DNA from: a bacterium
GTDB taxonomy: Bacteria > Cyanobacteriota > Vampirovibrionia > Gastranaerophilales > Gastranaerophilaceae
Reading direction: 5' to 3'
Length of the DNA: 64,000 nt
NCBI GenBank assembly: GCA_017536545.1
Contig: JAFXHF010000015.1
Coordinates: 62,001 to 126,000, forward strand
In this document: positions 62,062-64,000 of the stretch, piece by piece
Numbering within the stretch: position 1 is the first letter of the stretch
Layout of the letters: each line of letters begins with the position of its first letter
The notes under the pieces: model-generated
Seen by the model: the letters and a program-made list of their open reading frames with translations, nothing else
What the model was told of the DNA's origin: nothing
Database searches by the model: none
Position numbers and translations under genes: made by a program

Positions 62062-62125
62062 TTTGTAATTGTCTTCTTTCTATAGAACTCGCAAGAAAAA
62101 TCTTGCTGTAAGGCCATTACAACAT

Positions 62126-62160
62126 AAAAGCATTTAATTGTCAATGAATTAAATGCTTTT
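62126..62160 (-). terminator. Rho-independent terminator overlapping the stop codon of the next gene
   Basis: AAAAGCATTTAATT (62126-62139) pairs perfectly with AATTAAATGCTTTT (62147-62160); on the minus strand a T-run follows. The stem overlaps the stop codon of the gene at 62159. Confidence 0.9.
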
Positions 62161-64000
62161 AGCCTCTGATATTAAATCCGTTAGGGTTGTATTTTTTCTT
62201 TATTGGCTGTCCGATTTTTACTCTGTTTGAGCCGAAGTTTAAACCGTCATCTTCAGCTTGTTCTTCTAGGGCTGCCATTGTAAATGCTACTTTTGGTGCT
62301 TGTTTATTGTATTTCATCAACCATTCTTGTGAACCAGGAACAAGAACTTCATCGTTCATACCAATTGGAGCACCAGTTTTGTCTTTTTTAGGTTTAGGAT
62401 CAACAACTCTAAAGCCTTCTTCAACGTTGTTGCTGATTCCTGCAAATGTTGTGCCTTGGCTTGTGATTACTCTACCGTCGTTAAGAACTTTTGTAGTTTC
62501 ACCAGCTTTGAATTTAGTTTGAGGATTGTCAACAGGTTCGCTATCAGCTTTTTGACTTGTTTTATTTTGAGTTTGTTGTTGAGCTTGTTGTGGTTGAAGT
62601 TGCTGAGATTGTTGTACTGGATTTTGAGCAAAACCAAAACCTTGAGTAGTACCTGTTTGAATTTGATCTTGAGCGATAGGGTTTGTATGAACTGATTGTT
62701 CTTCTACATCAACTTTTGTAGTTTCAACTTCAGGTTTAATACCCATTGCTTTATTTCTCATCTCAATAAGTTTTTCTCTTTCGTCAAACGGTAAGTATTT
62801 TAAGAAGTTTGCGAAATTAGTTTGAGTCATTGAGTATATGTTTTTAGAAACATATGTGAAAATGATTTCGTGATCAACGCTTTCAAGAGTAGTGATTAAG
62901 TTTTTGTCTAACAATTCAAGAACATCAGAAGCTGGTAGCATACCAATTAACTCGTTTTTAAGAGTTGTACTTGTTGTGCGTAATAAAATTTGTTTGATTA
63001 CGTCTGTATTGCCAGCTTTGCTGTTTAAGAATGCTCTGATATTTCCAGTTGAACCACCTCTAGCTAGGTTGTCAATGAATTTTTGGTGAACTTTTGAACC
63101 CAAAGCAGAAAGTAAGATGTCATAAACTTCGCTAATTGAATCAGCATTAGAAAGTTTTGTTAATACTTCTTCTCTTTTAGTTGGGTTAGCTTCCATATAT
63201 TCTTCTAAAGCTTCAGATGCAGCGATTTCTTTTAATTCGCTGATAACTTCATCTGTTAATTTTAATTCTTGTTTAAGCTCCCATTCTGCGATAGATTCAT
63301 CAATTTTAGCTTTTACTTCAGCAACATTTTCTAACGCAAGGTCTTTCATTTGTTGACTTGCTGCAACTTGAGCTTGCTGAGCTTGTTCTTTGATTTTTGA
63401 AGTATCTACGCTTGGTGTAGATGTAGTTTTTGAAATAGGTTCAGATGTTGTAGTGTGACGTAAACCATTTTCAATTATTGATTGAGTAATATCAAGGTTG
63501 CTTGATGTATAAGTTCTACCTACAACTGGAGTTGTATAATCAACAGTTGAGCTTGTAGATGCTTGATATACATTATTGTATGTTTCTTGAGTTGTAGTAG
63601 TAGTTGTTGTTGAACTTGTAGTTGTAGTAGTTGTTGTTGAATTTGTTTGGTGGTAAGTGTTACTACTATTAGATGAAGTTGTTGGAGTGTATGTATCAGC
63701 TTCAGGGTAGTAAGAATTTGAAGCTGGAGCTGAGCTGTTTCTTGTTTGTTCAGAAATTTGACCAGTAGTTAAAGCTGCTTGGATAGTTTGTTGAACTTCT
63801 GGTGGGTAATTTTGAGCAGCTTCAGTGATTGCAGAATTGTATTGATTTCTCAAGTTTTGATCAGTAATAGATTGTCCACCTGCAGCAGCACCTTCTGTCA
63901 ATGCAGCATTACCAAGACTTGCTAAGCCTTTACCTAATTCTATTTTGTCTTCATCATTTTCGGTATAAGTGGTTAACCTTTGACCATATTCACTAATGCT
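62159..64000 (-). CDS. Large Thr/Ser/Gln-rich hypothetical protein (5' end outside window)
   Basis: The frame is open from the right edge to the stop at 62159 (613 residues visible), so the N-terminus is missing; the TTG near 63901 is not a start. From the left: a helical segment, then a Thr/Ser/Tyr/Asn-rich low-complexity stretch with long Thr runs (about 63520-63700), a helical middle (about 62750-63400) with AAS/EL/LL-rich repeats, and a Gln-rich stretch (QQSQQLQPQQAQQQ, near 62560-62600). The C-terminus has an ordered tail (FGSNRVKIGQPIKKKYNP). It may be a cell-surface or structural protein; no domain is recognised. Confidence 0.72.
   Translation of the reverse strand, partial: SISEYGQRLTTYTENDEDKIELGKGLASLGNAALTEGAAAGGQSITDQNLRNQYNSAITEAAQNYPPEVQQTIQAALTTGQISEQTRNSSAPASNSYYPEADTYTPTTSSNSSNTYHQTNSTTTTTTTSSTTTTTTTQETYNNVYQASTSSTVDYTTPVVGRTYTSSNLDITQSIIENGLRHTTTSEPISKTTSTPSVDTSKIKEQAQQAQVAASQQMKDLALENVAEVKAKIDESIAEWELKQELKLTDEVISELKEIAASEALEEYMEANPTKREEVLTKLSNADSISEVYDILLSALGSKVHQKFIDNLARGGSTGNIRAFLNSKAGNTDVIKQILLRTTSTTLKNELIGMLPASDVLELLDKNLITTLESVDHEIIFTYVSKNIYSMTQTNFANFLKYLPFDEREKLIEMRNKAMGIKPEVETTKVDVEEQSVHTNPIAQDQIQTGTTQGFGFAQNPVQQSQQLQPQQAQQQTQNKTSQKADSEPVDNPQTKFKAGETTKVLNDGRVITSQGTTFAGISNNVEEGFRVVDPKPKKDKTGAPIGMNDEVLVPGSQEWLMKYNKQAPKVAFTMAALEEQAEDDGLNFGSNRVKIGQPIKKKYNPNGFNIRG

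Overview
This is an AT-rich chromosomal segment with tightly packed genes on both strands, standard bacterial signals (AGGAG-type ribosome binding sites, many hairpin-plus-T-run terminators) and TAA/TAG/TGA stops. The mix of genes suggests a gut-type member of Vampirovibrionia/Melainabacteria (Gastranaerophilales-like), the non-photosynthetic sister group of Cyanobacteria. Clues are pseudopilins beginning FTLAEVLITLGIIGVVAAM, a long NusB, a four-domain ribosomal protein S1, a membrane pyrophosphatase, and many orphan proteins starting with a short disordered segment ending in a Phe-Gly-like motif. This placement is inference; no rRNA is present to confirm it.

Layout. 1-5.1 kb: hypothetical genes, a secreted Cys-rich protein and a Ski2-like helicase coupled to a small gene. 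5.1-13.2 kb: a K+/H+ antiporter-like protein, a His/Gly-rich WG-repeat protein, an ART-like/helical-repeat protein, a degenerate M48 protein divergent from an intact M48 protease, and a sugar aminotransferase. 13.2-23.8 kb: hypothetical genes, a candidate small RNA, two pairs of tandem secreted paralogues, a TolC-like protein, a LipM-like enzyme, an atypical pseudopilin and a sugar nucleotidyltransferase. 23.8-24.5 kb: one CAT-anticodon tRNA flanked by fragments of itself, including a 176-bp tandem repeat. 24.5-31.9 kb: a cluster of proteins with the N-terminal Phe-Gly-like motif (pentein/deiminase-like, coiled coil, 5'-nucleotidase-like, zincin-like) interrupted by an Lrp/aminotransferase operon. 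32-42 kb: ion transport (Na/Pi family, an OadG/ion-transporter/51-residue peptide operon, aquaporin, membrane pyrophosphatase), prs and a candidate C-rich small RNA. 42-51 kb: a FliA/WhiG-type sigma factor, a pseudopilin, RqcP, a phosphoesterase, rplJ-rplL with a leader, a membrane protein resembling the L7/L12 C-terminal domain, an M16-like protein and ComM/YifB. 51-64 kb, mostly minus strand: MurJ, SpoIID, CysS, an M14-type peptidase, FtsY, NusB, a duplicated-domain secreted protein, a YkgJ-type protein, S1, IspH and the 3' part of a large Thr/Gln-rich protein that leaves the window.

The genes fall into housekeeping (translation, protein targeting, peptidoglycan, isoprenoids, PRPP), ion homeostasis driven by H+ or Na+, a cell-surface programme of Sec-dependent lineage-specific proteins, and a set of apparently cytosolic, lineage-specific proteins sharing an N-terminal short motif. 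No insertion sequence, integrase, CRISPR array or prophage gene was found. The most notable unexplained signals are the shared N-terminal motif, the membrane-anchored L12-like domain next to rplL, the tRNA-fragment repeats, two small-RNA candidates and the start-codon hairpin at 59.4 kb.
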